A DNA stretch of 64,000 nt from Pseudomonas versuta (GTDB lineage: Bacteria > Pseudomonadota > Gammaproteobacteria > Pseudomonadales > Pseudomonadaceae). The notes under the pieces are model-generated. The model was not told the origin of the DNA and made no database searches. It worked only from the letters and a program-made list of their open reading frames with translations. Positions within the stretch are counted from its first letter, which is position 1; each line of letters opens with the position of its first letter. The position numbers were made by a program, and so were the translations under genes. Of the stretch, positions 38,079 to 47,348 are shown in pieces. The DNA lies in the NCBI RefSeq assembly GCF_001294575.1, contig NZ_CP012676.1, forward strand, positions 3,176,001-3,240,000, in the 5' to 3' direction.

Positions 38079-39449
38079 ATGACCACTCCACTCACCGATG
38101 TCTCGGACATCGAACAACAGACGATCAAACGCGTTACCAAACGCATGATCCCCTTTCTGATTCTGCTGTTTGTGGTCGCTTTTCTGGACCGCAATAACGT
38201 CGGTTTCGCCGCCCTGCGGATGAACGAAGACATCGGTATCAGCCAGACCATTTATGGCCTGGGCGCCGGGATTTTCTTCCTCGGTTACTTCATGTTCGAA
38301 GTGCCGAGCAACATTCTGCTGCACCGCTACGGCGCCCGGGTCTGGATCGCGAGGATCATGGTGACCTGGGGCATCATCGCCGGGGCCATGGGCTTCCTGC
38401 AGACGCCGGTGCACTTCATCTCGCTGCGCGTATTGCTGGGCATCGCCGAAGCCGGGTTCTTCCCGGGGGTGATTTATCTGCTGTCGCTGTGGTTCCCGAG
38501 CCGTTACCGCGCCCGCATGATCGCCACCTTTTACCTGGGCGTACCCATTGCACAAATTATCGGGGCCCCGCTGTCGGTGGGCCTGATGGAGCTGGGCGAT
38601 GCCTGGGGCTTCGTCGGCTGGCGCCTGATGTACATCGTCGAGGCCGTACCCGCGGTGATTCTCGGTGTGGTCTGCTATTTCTACCTCACGGACCACCCGG
38701 CCGATGCCCATTGGCTGACCGACAAACAGCGCAACTGGCTGATCGGCACCCTGGAACAGGAAGAGCGCAACAAACCGCTGGTGGTGGGCCTGCAACCGAC
38801 CAAGGGCCAGATGATCCGCAAGGCACTGTGCAACCGCCAGGTGTGGCTGCTGGCGCTGGTGTATTTCGGCATCACCTCGGGCTCCAACGCGATGAACTTC
38901 TTTATGCCCACGGTCCTGGCATCGTTCCGCGGCTCGTTCGGGCTGGAGATCGGCCTGATGCAGAACGGCCTGATCACGGCCATCCCTTACGCCGTCGCCG
39001 CCGTGGCGATGATCTGGTGGAGCCGTCGCTCGGACCGCCTGCAAGAACGCCACTGGCATGCCGGCGGTGCCGCCATGCTGGCCGCCGTGTCCATCGCCGT
39101 GGCGCTGTGGCTCAACCAGCCATGGATCATCGTTATCGGTTTCATCCTCCTGGCCATGGGTGTGTACAGCGCCATTAACGTGTTCTGGGCAGTGCCGGGG
39201 CAAGTGCTGACCGGGGTCGGAGCCGCCGCCGGGATTGGCCTGATCAACTCCATCGGCAACCTCAGCGGTTTTGTCGGTCCTTACCTGACCGGTTACCTGT
39301 TCACCGTAACCGGCAGCTATACCCCGGGCTTCCTGGTGATTGCCGCACTGGTGGGCGCCGGTGGCCTGGGCATGGTGCTGATGCCGCGCAACAAGGTGTC
39401 GCAGATTGGCACCGCCATCCCCGCAGCCGCCGCAGGAGGTAAAGCATGA
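38079..39449 (+). CDS. ACS-family MFS transporter (sugar acid)
   Basis: The 456-residue inner-membrane protein has FLDRNNVGFAALRMNEDIGI (about 36-55) and GAGIFFLGYFMFEVPSNILL, the ACS signature. It overlaps the following dehydrogenase gene by four bases (ATGA), so they are co-translated. It is the second importer candidate of the LysR-controlled cluster. Confidence 0.87.
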   Translation: MTTPLTDVSDIEQQTIKRVTKRMIPFLILLFVVAFLDRNNVGFAALRMNEDIGISQTIYGLGAGIFFLGYFMFEVPSNILLHRYGARVWIARIMVTWGIIAGAMGFLQTPVHFISLRVLLGIAEAGFFPGVIYLLSLWFPSRYRARMIATFYLGVPIAQIIGAPLSVGLMELGDAWGFVGWRLMYIVEAVPAVILGVVCYFYLTDHPADAHWLTDKQRNWLIGTLEQEERNKPLVVGLQPTKGQMIRKALCNRQVWLLALVYFGITSGSNAMNFFMPTVLASFRGSFGLEIGLMQNGLITAIPYAVAAVAMIWWSRRSDRLQERHWHAGGAAMLAAVSIAVALWLNQPWIIVIGFILLAMGVYSAINVFWAVPGQVLTGVGAAAGIGLINSIGNLSGFVGPYLTGYLFTVTGSYTPGFLVIAALVGAGGLGMVLMPRNKVSQIGTAIPAAAAGGKA

Positions 39450-40330
39450 GTCTGGCGACCGTAGCGTTTATCGGCACCGGGATCATGGGTAAACCCATGG
39501 CCCGCAATCTGTTGCAGGCCGGTTATCCGGTACGTGCATGGAACCGCTCCCCGGCCAAGGCTCAGGAGCTGGCGGCCCACGGCGCCGACATCCTGTCGAC
39601 CCCGGCGCTGGCGGCAAAGGGTGCCCAGGTGCTGGTTTGCATGCTCAGCGATGGTCCGACCTGTGATGAGGTGCTGTTTGGCGAAGGGGGGGCTGCGCGG
39701 GTATTGGCCCCCGGTGCGCTGGTGATTGTGATGAGTTCGATTGCGGTCGACAGCGCCGTCGAACAGGCTCGTCAGTGCGCGGCCCTCGGGCTGCGCTACC
39801 TCGATGCGCCGGTGTCGGGCGGTGAGCGCGGGGCGCGTGAAGCCAGCCTGGCGATCATGGTCGGCGGTGAAGTGGCGGCCTTTGAACAAGGGCGCGAGGT
39901 GCTGGCGGCCATGGGCCGTCCGGTCCACGTAGGCCCGGCCGGAACCGGCGAACTGTCAAAACTGGTCAATCAGTTGATCGTCGCCAGCACCATCGCCACC
40001 GTCGCCGAAGGCCTGCTGCTGGCCGAACGCGGCGGCGCCGACCCGAGCAAGGTCCACGAAGCGCTGATGGGAGGCTTTGTCGATTCTCCGATCTGGCGCC
40101 AGCACGGCCAGCGCATGCTCGACAACGATTTCACCCCCGGCGGCCCCGCCAAATGGCAACTCAAGGACACCCGCACTGCCCTCGCCCAGGCGCAAAAACT
40201 GGGCCTGAGCCTGCCGGTCGGCAGTCTGGTGGATGGCCTGTTCCAGGCCATGATCGAAGCCGGTGACGGTGAACTCGACCACGCCGGGCTGATCCGCCAG
40301 TTACGCCGTCACAACCAATTGCCTGAATAA
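39446..40330 (+). CDS. NAD(P)-dependent beta-hydroxyacid dehydrogenase, GarR/3-hydroxyisobutyrate type
   Basis: The 294-residue enzyme has the N-terminal cofactor motif FIGTGIMGKPMARNL (about 8-22), the substrate loop DAPVSGGERGA (about 124-134) and the catalytic Lys segment SKLVNQLIVAS (about 171-181). Family members act on tartronate semialdehyde, L-threonate or 3-hydroxyisobutyrate. In this operon it may reduce or oxidise a three- or four-carbon product of sugar-acid cleavage. Confidence 0.87.
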   Translation: MSLATVAFIGTGIMGKPMARNLLQAGYPVRAWNRSPAKAQELAAHGADILSTPALAAKGAQVLVCMLSDGPTCDEVLFGEGGAARVLAPGALVIVMSSIAVDSAVEQARQCAALGLRYLDAPVSGGERGAREASLAIMVGGEVAAFEQGREVLAAMGRPVHVGPAGTGELSKLVNQLIVASTIATVAEGLLLAERGGADPSKVHEALMGGFVDSPIWRQHGQRMLDNDFTPGGPAKWQLKDTRTALAQAQKLGLSLPVGSLVDGLFQAMIEAGDGELDHAGLIRQLRRHNQLPE

Positions 40331-40346
40331 TCTGCTGGAGCCTGTC

Positions 40347-42131
40347 ATGACCGAATCAACCCCTCGCCGCCTGCGCAGTCAGCTGTGGTTCGACGATCCC
40401 AGCCATGCCGATCTCACCGCGCTGTACGTCGAGCGCTACATGAATCAGGGCCTGACCCGCGCCGAATTGCAATCGGGGCGGCCGATCATCGGGATCGCCC
40501 AGACCGGCAGCGACCTGACGCCCTGCAACCGGCATCACATCGAACTGGCCAAGCGGGTCAAGGATGGCATCCGCGATGCGGGCGGCATTCCGATGGAGTT
40601 TCCGGTGCACCCGATTGCCGAGCAGTCGCGCCGACCGACCGCGGCACTGGATCGCAACCTGGCGTACCTGGGCCTGGTGGAAGTGCTGCACGGCTACCCG
40701 CTGGATGGCGTGGTGCTGACCACCGGCTGCGACAAAACCACCCCGGCGTGCCTGATGGCGGCGGCAACCACTGACTTGCCGTCCATCGTGCTGTCCGGCG
40801 GGCCGATGCTCGACGGTTGGCACAAAGGCCAGCGTATCGGTTCGGGCACTGTGCTCTGGCACGCGCGCAACCTGCTCAGCGCCGGGGAGATCGATTACGA
40901 AGGGTTTATGACCCTGACCACGGCGTCATCGCCCTCGGTCGGACACTGCAACACCATGGGCACCGCCCTGTCGATGAATGCCCTGGCCGAAGCCCTGGGC
41001 ATGTCATTGCCCGGTTGCGCGAGCATTCCGGCGCCTTATCGCGAACGCGGGCAAATGGCCTATGCCACCGGTATGCGCATTGTCGATCTGGTGCGTGAAG
41101 ACGTACGCCCTTCGCACATCATGACCCACGCGGCATTCGAGAACGCCATTGCCGTGGCCTCGGCCCTGGGGGCTTCCACCAACTGCCCGCCGCACCTGAT
41201 TGCGATAGCCCGCCACAGCGGCATCGATCTGTCGCTGGAAGACTGGCAGCGGGTCGGCGAAGACGTGCCGTTGCTGGTTAACTGCATGCCGGCCGGTGAA
41301 TACCTGGGTGAAGGTTTCCACCGTGCGGGCGGCGTGCCGGCGGTAATGCATGAACTGGACAAGGTGGGCCGCCTGCACCGCGACTGCCGTTCGGTGAGTG
41401 GCCGCAGCATGGGCGAGATCGTGGCTGACGCCGTGACCGGCGACCGCGACGTGATTCGTTCGTACGAAGACCCGCTGATGCATCGCGCCGGTTTTATCGT
41501 GCTAAGCGGTAACTTCTTCGACAGCGCGATCATGAAGATGTCGGTGGTGGGCGAAGCCTTTCGCAGAACCTACCTCAGCGATCCGTTGCAACCCAACAGC
41601 TTCGAAGCGCGGGCCATTGTGTTCGAGGGCCCCGAGGACTATCAGGCGCGGATCAACGACCCGAGCCTGGACATCGATGAGCGCTGCATTCTGGTGATTC
41701 GCGGCTGCGGTACCGTCGGTTTCCCGGGCAGTGGCGAGGTGGTCAACATGGCCCCCCCTTCAACGCTGATCAAGGCCGGCATCGACTCGCTGCCCTGTAT
41801 GGGTGACGGTCGCCAGAGCGGCACCTCGGCCAGCCCGTCGATTCTCAACATGTCCCCGGAGTCGGCAGTGGGCGGCGGTTTGTCGTTGCTGCGTACCGGC
41901 GACCGGCTGCGCGTCGACCTCAATGCACGCAGCGTCAATTTGCTGGTGGACGAAGTCGAACTTGATGCCCGTCGCCAGGAACCGCTGCCGCCGCTGGCAC
42001 CTTCGCAAACACCGTGGCAGGAACTCTATCGCCAGCTGGTCGGCCAGTTGTCCACAGGCGGCTGCCTGGAACCGGCCACCCTGTACTGGCGCGTGATCCC
42101 GGAAAACGGCCCGCCGCGCCATTCCCACTAA
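40347..42131 (+). CDS. IlvD/Edd-family sugar-acid dehydratase (arabonate/xylonate type)
   Basis: This 594-residue Fe-S enzyme has the cluster cysteines in DLTPCNRHH (about 56-64), TTGCDKTTPACLMAA (about 126-140) and SPSVGHCNTMG (about 192-202). It resembles L-arabonate and D-xylonate dehydratases more than dihydroxyacid dehydratase. It should form the 2-keto-3-deoxy acid used by the SDR at 35259 or by the FAH-family enzyme that follows. It starts 16 bases after the GarR-like gene. Confidence 0.9.
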   Translation: MTESTPRRLRSQLWFDDPSHADLTALYVERYMNQGLTRAELQSGRPIIGIAQTGSDLTPCNRHHIELAKRVKDGIRDAGGIPMEFPVHPIAEQSRRPTAALDRNLAYLGLVEVLHGYPLDGVVLTTGCDKTTPACLMAAATTDLPSIVLSGGPMLDGWHKGQRIGSGTVLWHARNLLSAGEIDYEGFMTLTTASSPSVGHCNTMGTALSMNALAEALGMSLPGCASIPAPYRERGQMAYATGMRIVDLVREDVRPSHIMTHAAFENAIAVASALGASTNCPPHLIAIARHSGIDLSLEDWQRVGEDVPLLVNCMPAGEYLGEGFHRAGGVPAVMHELDKVGRLHRDCRSVSGRSMGEIVADAVTGDRDVIRSYEDPLMHRAGFIVLSGNFFDSAIMKMSVVGEAFRRTYLSDPLQPNSFEARAIVFEGPEDYQARINDPSLDIDERCILVIRGCGTVGFPGSGEVVNMAPPSTLIKAGIDSLPCMGDGRQSGTSASPSILNMSPESAVGGGLSLLRTGDRLRVDLNARSVNLLVDEVELDARRQEPLPPLAPSQTPWQELYRQLVGQLSTGGCLEPATLYWRVIPENGPPRHSH

Positions 42132-42159
42132 ACAATGAAGCCCCTGGAACCCTGAACCC

Positions 42160-42223
42160 TGTAGGAGCGAGCTTGCTCGCGATCTTTTGATCTTGAGAGC
42201 TCGCGAGCAAGCTCGCTCCTACA
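42160..42223. repeat. REP element, gagcgagc type
   Basis: Inverted repeat tgtaggagcgagcttgctcg ... agcaagctcgctcctaca between the dehydratase and the FAH-family gene. Confidence 0.9.
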
Positions 42224-42249
42224 GAGGTGGAGTGGAAGGGAGATCGACC

Positions 42250-43452
42250 ATGAATTCAAGGATTGACCTTATGAAGCCGCTGCAATTGAACGTTGAGAAC
42301 TCCCTGCCTGAGGACTGGCAGCGTGCAACCCTGATCGGTCGCGTGTGGCTGCCAGGTGAGCGCGGCGGGCCGGCGGTGGTTGTGATTCGTGACGGTGATG
42401 TCATTGACTGCACTGCACACTTCCCGACCCTGAGCCTGCTGCTGGATCAGCAAAACCCGTTACAGGCGGTCCGCGAAATCAGCGGTCATTCGCTGGGCAC
42501 GGTCCAGGACCTGCTGGTCAACAGCAGTGAACAGCGCGACCCGGCCAAACCCTTCCTGCTGGCGCCCACTGACCTGCAAGTGATCAAGGCGGCAGGGGTA
42601 ACGTTTGCCGCCAGCATGATCGAACGGGTCATCGAGGAAAAAGCCGGTGGCGATGCCCTGCGGGCCGAGCAGATACGCGGCCTGGTGCAGGAAGTCATCG
42701 GCGACAACCTGCGCGACCTGCGCCCCGGCTCCCCCGAGGCGATGCGTCTCAAGCAGGTATTGATCGAGCAGAACATGTGGTCGCAGTACCTGGAAGTCGG
42801 GATCGGGCCCGATGCCGAAATCTTCACCAAGGCGCCGATTCTGGCTGCCGTGGGCAGCGGCAACGCAATCGGTGTCCACCCAGGCTCCAGCTGGAACAAC
42901 CCGGAGCCGGAAGTGGTGCTGGCCGTCGACAGCCGGGGGCAGATTCATGGTGCAACCCTGGGTAACGACGTCAACCTGCGTGATTTCGAGGGGCGCAGTG
43001 CACTGCTGCTGAGCAAAGCCAAGGACAACAACGCCTCTTGCGCACTCGGTCCGTTCATTCGTCTGTTCGACGAACATTTCAGTCTTGACGACGTACGCCG
43101 CTGCGAAGTGACCTTGCGCGTCGAAGGGCGGGACGGTTACGTGCTCAATGGTAAAAGCTCCATGAGCCAGATCAGCCGTGACCCGGCCGATCTCGCACAT
43201 CAGACCCTCAATGAGAACCACCAGTACCCGGATGGATTTGTCTTGTTCCTTGGCACCCTGTTCGCCCCCACCGACGACCGCGACCAGCCCGGCCAGGGTT
43301 TCACCCACAAGGAAGGCGATGTGGTGAGCATTGCCTGTACCAGCCTGGGCGCCCTGCACAATCGCGTGACCCGTAGCGACCAGGCCGCACACTGGTCGTT
43401 CGGGGTGGCAGCACTGATGAAGAATCTGGCGCGCCGGGGTTTGCTGGCGTAA
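42250..43452 (+). CDS. FAH-superfamily protein, 400 residues (keto-deoxy-sugar-acid enzyme)
   Basis: This protein is longer than the 282-residue hydrolases and has an extra N-terminal domain of about 120 residues before the FAH fold (NPEPEVVLAVDSRGQIHGAT near 217-236 and VVSIACTSLGALHN near the end). Related proteins are 2-keto-3-deoxy-pentonate dehydratases or hydrolases; the reaction here is not certain. Placed directly behind the sugar-acid dehydratase, it probably acts on that product, giving the cluster two alternative routes. The ATG at 42250 is preceded by GGGAGAT. Confidence 0.78.
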   Translation: MNSRIDLMKPLQLNVENSLPEDWQRATLIGRVWLPGERGGPAVVVIRDGDVIDCTAHFPTLSLLLDQQNPLQAVREISGHSLGTVQDLLVNSSEQRDPAKPFLLAPTDLQVIKAAGVTFAASMIERVIEEKAGGDALRAEQIRGLVQEVIGDNLRDLRPGSPEAMRLKQVLIEQNMWSQYLEVGIGPDAEIFTKAPILAAVGSGNAIGVHPGSSWNNPEPEVVLAVDSRGQIHGATLGNDVNLRDFEGRSALLLSKAKDNNASCALGPFIRLFDEHFSLDDVRRCEVTLRVEGRDGYVLNGKSSMSQISRDPADLAHQTLNENHQYPDGFVLFLGTLFAPTDDRDQPGQGFTHKEGDVVSIACTSLGALHNRVTRSDQAAHWSFGVAALMKNLARRGLLA

Positions 43453-43469
43453 ATGAAGGCTAGCGCCGC

Positions 43470-43498
43470 CTCGAGTGCATGCACACCATGCACTTGAG
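43470..43498. other. Strong hairpin without T-run, upstream of nhaA
   Basis: The 12-base arms CTCGAGTGCATG and CATGCACTTGAG (one mismatch) have a five-base loop. It ends the sugar-acid cluster but lacks a T-run, so it may be a processing or attenuation site. Confidence 0.5.
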
Positions 43499-43636
43499 GG
43501 CGTCGCCATGACGGCCCGGGTGTTACCTGCTGCAACCCTTTTCGTGTAGTATCCGGCGCTGGGTGCCACCGCAACAACGCGGCAGGGCAGGTTAATTTAG
43601 CGAAGGTCGGGCCGCCATCGCGGAGTCGCCACACCT

Positions 43637-44845
43637 ATGAGTCTTGAGCCCTCGCGTCTGGATAAAGCCGCAAACACCCGCAAGTCTGCATCCTCCCTCG
43701 CTTTTATTACGCGCTTTTTCGCCGCGGAATCTGCGGGCGGCTTGATCCTGATGGCATCAGCCCTGGCAGCACTGCTGCTGGCAAACTCCCCTTGGTCTGC
43801 TGCTTACTTCTCCACTCTGCACGTCAAGTTCGCCGGGCTCTCGATCGAGCACTGGATCAATGATGGCCTGATGGCGATCTTTTTCCTGTTGGTGGGCCTT
43901 GAGATCAAGCGTGAAATGCTTGCCGGCCAGTTATCCAGCTGGAGCCAGCGCGCGCTTCCGGGTTTTGCCGCACTGGGCGGCATGCTGCTTCCGGCCTTGA
44001 TCTATATCGCCATCAACTGGGGCAACTCGCAAACTATCGGCGGCTGGGCCATTCCGGCAGCTACCGATATCGCGTTTGCACTGGGGGTACTGTCACTGCT
44101 GGGCAAGCGGGTTCCCGTTTCGTTGAAGATCTTTCTGGCGGCGCTGGCGATTCTCGATGACCTGGGGGCGGTACTGATCATCGCCCTGTTCTACACCAGC
44201 GGCCTGTCCATCAGCATGTTGCTGGCATCGGTGGCTGTGGTTGCGGTACTGGTGGTGCTGAACCGCTGCGGTGTACGCCGACTGGCCCCGTACCTCATAG
44301 CAGGCGCCCTGCTCTGGTTCTTCATGCTGCAATCGGGCATCCACGCGACACTGGCCGGAGTCATCCTTGCCCTGTGCATTCCAATGGGTGATCCGCAAAA
44401 GAAACACAAGTCGCCCCTGCTCCACCTCGAAGAAAAACTGCATCCGTGGGTCGCTTTCGCCGTGGTACCCATCTTTGGTTTTGCCAATGCCGGTGTATCG
44501 CTGGCCGGCATTTCGCCACGCGACCTGCTGGACCCGGTACCGCTCGGGGTCACGCTGGGCCTGTTGCTGGGTAAACAACTGGGTGTGTTCGGCCTGGCGG
44601 CTCTGGCCATACGCTTTGGCCTGGCAAAACTGCCCGAGGGCAGCAACTGGGTCCAGCTCTATGGCGTTGCCTTGCTGTGCGGCATCGGCTTCACCATGAG
44701 CCTGTTCATTGGCGCCCTGGCCTTCCCGGGTGCCCCGCATCTGGTGGATGAAGTGAAGGTCGGCGTGCTGATGGGCTCCATCCTGTGTGCCATCCTGGGA
44801 GTGGTGGTACTGATCAAGGCTGGTCGTCAAAAGGCGTCAGCCTGA
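43637..44845 (+). CDS. nhaA: Na+/H+ antiporter NhaA
   Basis: The 402-residue inner-membrane antiporter exchanges Na+ for H+ in salt and alkaline stress. The ion-site residues are visible in [15 protein letters not shown] (about 135-149) and [16 protein letters not shown] with the Asp-Asp pair (about 172-187). About 12 membrane segments are present, as in E. coli NhaA. A terminator follows at 44903. The 5' leader from a plausible TAGTAT -10 box (about 43547) is some 75 bases and GC-rich. Confidence 0.95.
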   Translation: MSLEPSRLDKAANTRKSASSLAFITRFFAAESAGGLILMASALAALLLANSPWSAAYFSTLHVKFAGLSIEHWINDGLMAIFFLLVGLEIKREMLAGQLSSWSQRALPGFAALGGMLLPALIYIAINWGNSQTIGGWAIPAATDIAFALGVLSLLGKRVPVSLKIFLAALAILDDLGAVLIIALFYTSGLSISMLLASVAVVAVLVVLNRCGVRRLAPYLIAGALLWFFMLQSGIHATLAGVILALCIPMGDPQKKHKSPLLHLEEKLHPWVAFAVVPIFGFANAGVSLAGISPRDLLDPVPLGVTLGLLLGKQLGVFGLAALAIRFGLAKLPEGSNWVQLYGVALLCGIGFTMSLFIGALAFPGAPHLVDEVKVGVLMGSILCAILGVVVLIKAGRQKASA

Positions 44846-44902
44846 TCCGGACTGAGGTGCGTCCGATCAAGGACGCCCCTGCCGGGTAATTCGCTCACGC
44901 AC

Positions 44903-44942
44903 AAAAAAGCCCCGCCAAGTCGAACTTGAGCGGGGCTTTTTG
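44903..44942 (+). terminator. Intrinsic terminator after nhaA
   Basis: Stem agccccgc/gcggggct with an A-run before and TTTTT after. Confidence 0.9.
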
Positions 44943-45027
44943 TTGCCTGAAGCCTGCCTGATGCACCCGCCCTGCCCCGTGGGGAATTAGCGGGAAAATC
45001 AGGGATCACTGGAGGCTTTGAAAAATA

Positions 45028-45104
45028 TGGTGTCCCAGGCGGGGTTCGAACCTGCAACCTTCCCCTTAGGAGGGGGATGCTCTATCCAATTGAGCTACTG
45101 AGAC
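45028..45104 (-). tRNA. tRNA-Arg (anticodon CCT)
   Basis: Read on the minus strand the gene folds as a full cloverleaf: acceptor GTCTCAG/CTGGGAC, D arm GCTC/GAGC, anticodon arm TCCCC-CTCCTAA-GGGGA with CCT at the anticodon, T arm GCAGG/CCCGC with TTCGAAC, and an encoded CCA. Confidence 0.95.
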
Positions 45105-45755
45105 AAATCATGGGCACTGCACGCGATGTGCGGTGCGATCAACGGCGTGCATGGTAACGGGCATGCCTTTATTTGTCATGTCGCGCGTTGGCTTTTTAAC
45201 GGTCACAAGCATCGCGGGCAAGCCACGCTCCCACTGAGTTCCTGCACTGGGTCGCTGCCCAGGTACAAGGCTGCGCTCAGCAGGTGGCGACCCGCTGTTG
45301 ATAACGGGTATCAATACGACCTGAAAAATCGTATACAAAATGTCACATAAAGGTGCGCTAAAAATCCCCGCACAGGTTTTATGCATCAAAAAGTAACAGA
45401 CATCCTGACGATAAAAGCTGACAGCTGTCCGCGCGCTCATTCCCCCCCTAATCCCCCCGCCTTAAATATTTAAAATTAAAATACTTATTTTTCAATGCAT
45501 TAATAAAACCCCCTGAGAACAACATTCACTTTTACCTGCACACAATTTATGTCTGGCATGAATATCGCTTAAGTCCACACGCCACTTGTATACAAAATAA
45601 ACAAAAACTAAGTACACGTTATTTCGTGGCCTGCCACAAAAAGCAGGCATACCGCGGACTTTCATAACCAGTGATTCTCGCTAGCCGTGACGAAGATTTG
45701 TCGAGCCCGTGCTCATGAACAGTCATCACGCTGCAGGTATCAGGAGCTTGCCAGA
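45105..45755. other. 650-base intergenic region, AT-rich in its right half
   Basis: No convincing gene is present. A degenerate REP half (atcgcgggcaagccacgctc) lies near 45208-45227. From about 45460 to 45650 the base composition is strongly AT-rich, unlike the rest of the window. GTATACAAAAT occurs at 45331-45341 and again at 45588-45598. Confidence 0.6.
45586..45595. promoter_or_regulatory. Candidate GntR-type operator (TTGTATACAA)
   Basis: A perfect 10-bp palindrome of the form bound by several FCD/VanR GntR regulators lies 160 bases upstream of the NCS1 transporter gene. No regulator is encoded next to it. Confidence 0.4.
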
Positions 45756-47294
45756 ATGCGTTCAAGACTCTCCCCTACCATCGCTCTGGATTTACCTTCC
45801 CCGGTTTCAACCCCCATCCCTGCTCCTGACAGCGTCGCGTCAACGCTGGCGCTCAGTCCGCGCTTGCATAACAGTGACCTGGCCCCCACCAAAACCGAAG
45901 GCCGACGCTGGGGCCGGTACAGCATTTTTGCGCTGTGGACCAACGATGTGCACAACATTGCCAATTACTCGTTCGCCATCGGGCTGTATGCGCTGGGCCT
46001 GAACGGGTGGGAGATTTTGCTTTCGCTAGGGATCGGGGCGGCGCTGGTGTTCAATTTCATGAACCTGTCCGGCTATATGGGTCAACGCACCGGTGTGCCT
46101 TTTCCGGTCATCAGCCGTATTAGCTTCGGCATTCACGGGGCACAGATTCCGGCGTTGATACGTGCAGTTATCGCTATCGCCTGGTTCGGTATTCAGACGT
46201 ATCTGGCCTCGGTGGTCTTGCGCGTGTTGCTGATCGCGGTTCATCCGGGTTTTGCCGCCTATGACCACAACTCGATTCTTGGCCTGTCGAGCCTGGGCTG
46301 GTTATGTTTTGTGGCGATCTGGTTCGTACAACTGGCGATTCTGGCCTATGGCATGGAAATGGTCCGACGCTATGAAGCTTTCGCCGGGCCGGTGATTCTG
46401 CTGACGGTGATCTGTCTTGCCGGCTGGATGTATTTTCAGGCCAACGGCACCATCGCCTGGTCGAGCCGCGAGCCACTGAGCACGGCTGAAATGTGGCGCA
46501 ATGTATTTGCCGGTGGTGCTCTGTGGCTGGCGATCTACGGCACGATGATCCTTAATTTCAGCGACTTTTCCCGCTCGTCCCCCTGCTGCAAAACGATCAA
46601 GGTCGGTAATTTCTGGGGCTTGCCCGTCAATATTCTGGTGTTTGCCGGGATCACTGTCCTGCTGTGCGGCGCGCAATTCCAGATCAATGGAACAATCATT
46701 GAGAGCCCGACGCAAATCATTGCCTCGATTCCCAATACCTTGCTTCTGGTGCTGGGGTGCCTGGCGTTCCTGATCGTAACGGTGGCCGTGAATATCATGG
46801 CCAACTTTGTCGCTCCAGCATTTGTACTGAGCAACCTGGCCCCCCGGTACCTGACCTTCCGCCGCGCCGGGCTGATCAGTGCCACCATCGCGGTGCTGAT
46901 CTTGCCGTGGAATTTGTATAACAGCCCGCTGGTGATCGTTTACTTCCTGTCCGGCCTCGGCGCTCTGCTCGGCCCGCTGTATGGCGTGATCATGGTCGAC
47001 TACTGGCTTGTACGAAAAGGTCAGGTCGATGTGCCGGCCTTGTACAGCGAAGACCCGAGCGGCGCGTATTACTACTCCAATGGCGTCAATTTACGTGCGG
47101 TCGCCGCCTTTGTTCCTGCAGCACTCATCGCCATCGTGCTGGCGCTGGTACCTGGTTTCCACACGGTCTCGCCATTCTCCTGGCTGATAGGCGCCGGCAT
47201 CGCGGCAATGCTTTATCTGATTATCTCCAAGCGCCAGCCCTACTACGCCCAGGTCAGCGGCGAATCGATTGCCGTCGAGAACGCCAGCCATTGA
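45756..47294 (+). CDS. NCS1-family nucleobase/hydantoin/allantoin transporter
   Basis: This 512-residue inner-membrane protein belongs to NCS1, which imports hydantoins, allantoin, purines or pyrimidines with Na+ or H+. It has the family start YSIFALWTNDVHNIANYSF (about 54-72) and GVPFPVISRISFGIHGAQIP (about 113-132), and about 12 membrane segments. The ATG at 45756 follows AGGAG by about ten bases; the frame is open 69 bases upstream. The racemase-like gene follows 54 bases later, so the substrate is probably a hydantoin or allantoin-like compound. Confidence 0.9.
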   Translation: MRSRLSPTIALDLPSPVSTPIPAPDSVASTLALSPRLHNSDLAPTKTEGRRWGRYSIFALWTNDVHNIANYSFAIGLYALGLNGWEILLSLGIGAALVFNFMNLSGYMGQRTGVPFPVISRISFGIHGAQIPALIRAVIAIAWFGIQTYLASVVLRVLLIAVHPGFAAYDHNSILGLSSLGWLCFVAIWFVQLAILAYGMEMVRRYEAFAGPVILLTVICLAGWMYFQANGTIAWSSREPLSTAEMWRNVFAGGALWLAIYGTMILNFSDFSRSSPCCKTIKVGNFWGLPVNILVFAGITVLLCGAQFQINGTIIESPTQIIASIPNTLLLVLGCLAFLIVTVAVNIMANFVAPAFVLSNLAPRYLTFRRAGLISATIAVLILPWNLYNSPLVIVYFLSGLGALLGPLYGVIMVDYWLVRKGQVDVPALYSEDPSGAYYYSNGVNLRAVAAFVPAALIAIVLALVPGFHTVSPFSWLIGAGIAAMLYLIISKRQPYYAQVSGESIAVENASH

Positions 47295-47348
47295 TCCGTC
47301 TGCGGCCCGCCTGATCCGGGCCGCCCCCACTCACTTCAAGGAGAGCCA

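Noticed and set aside
45126..45350. 74-codon open frame next to tRNA-Arg(CCT)
   Set aside because: Contains REP remnants and has no ribosome site or recognisable product.
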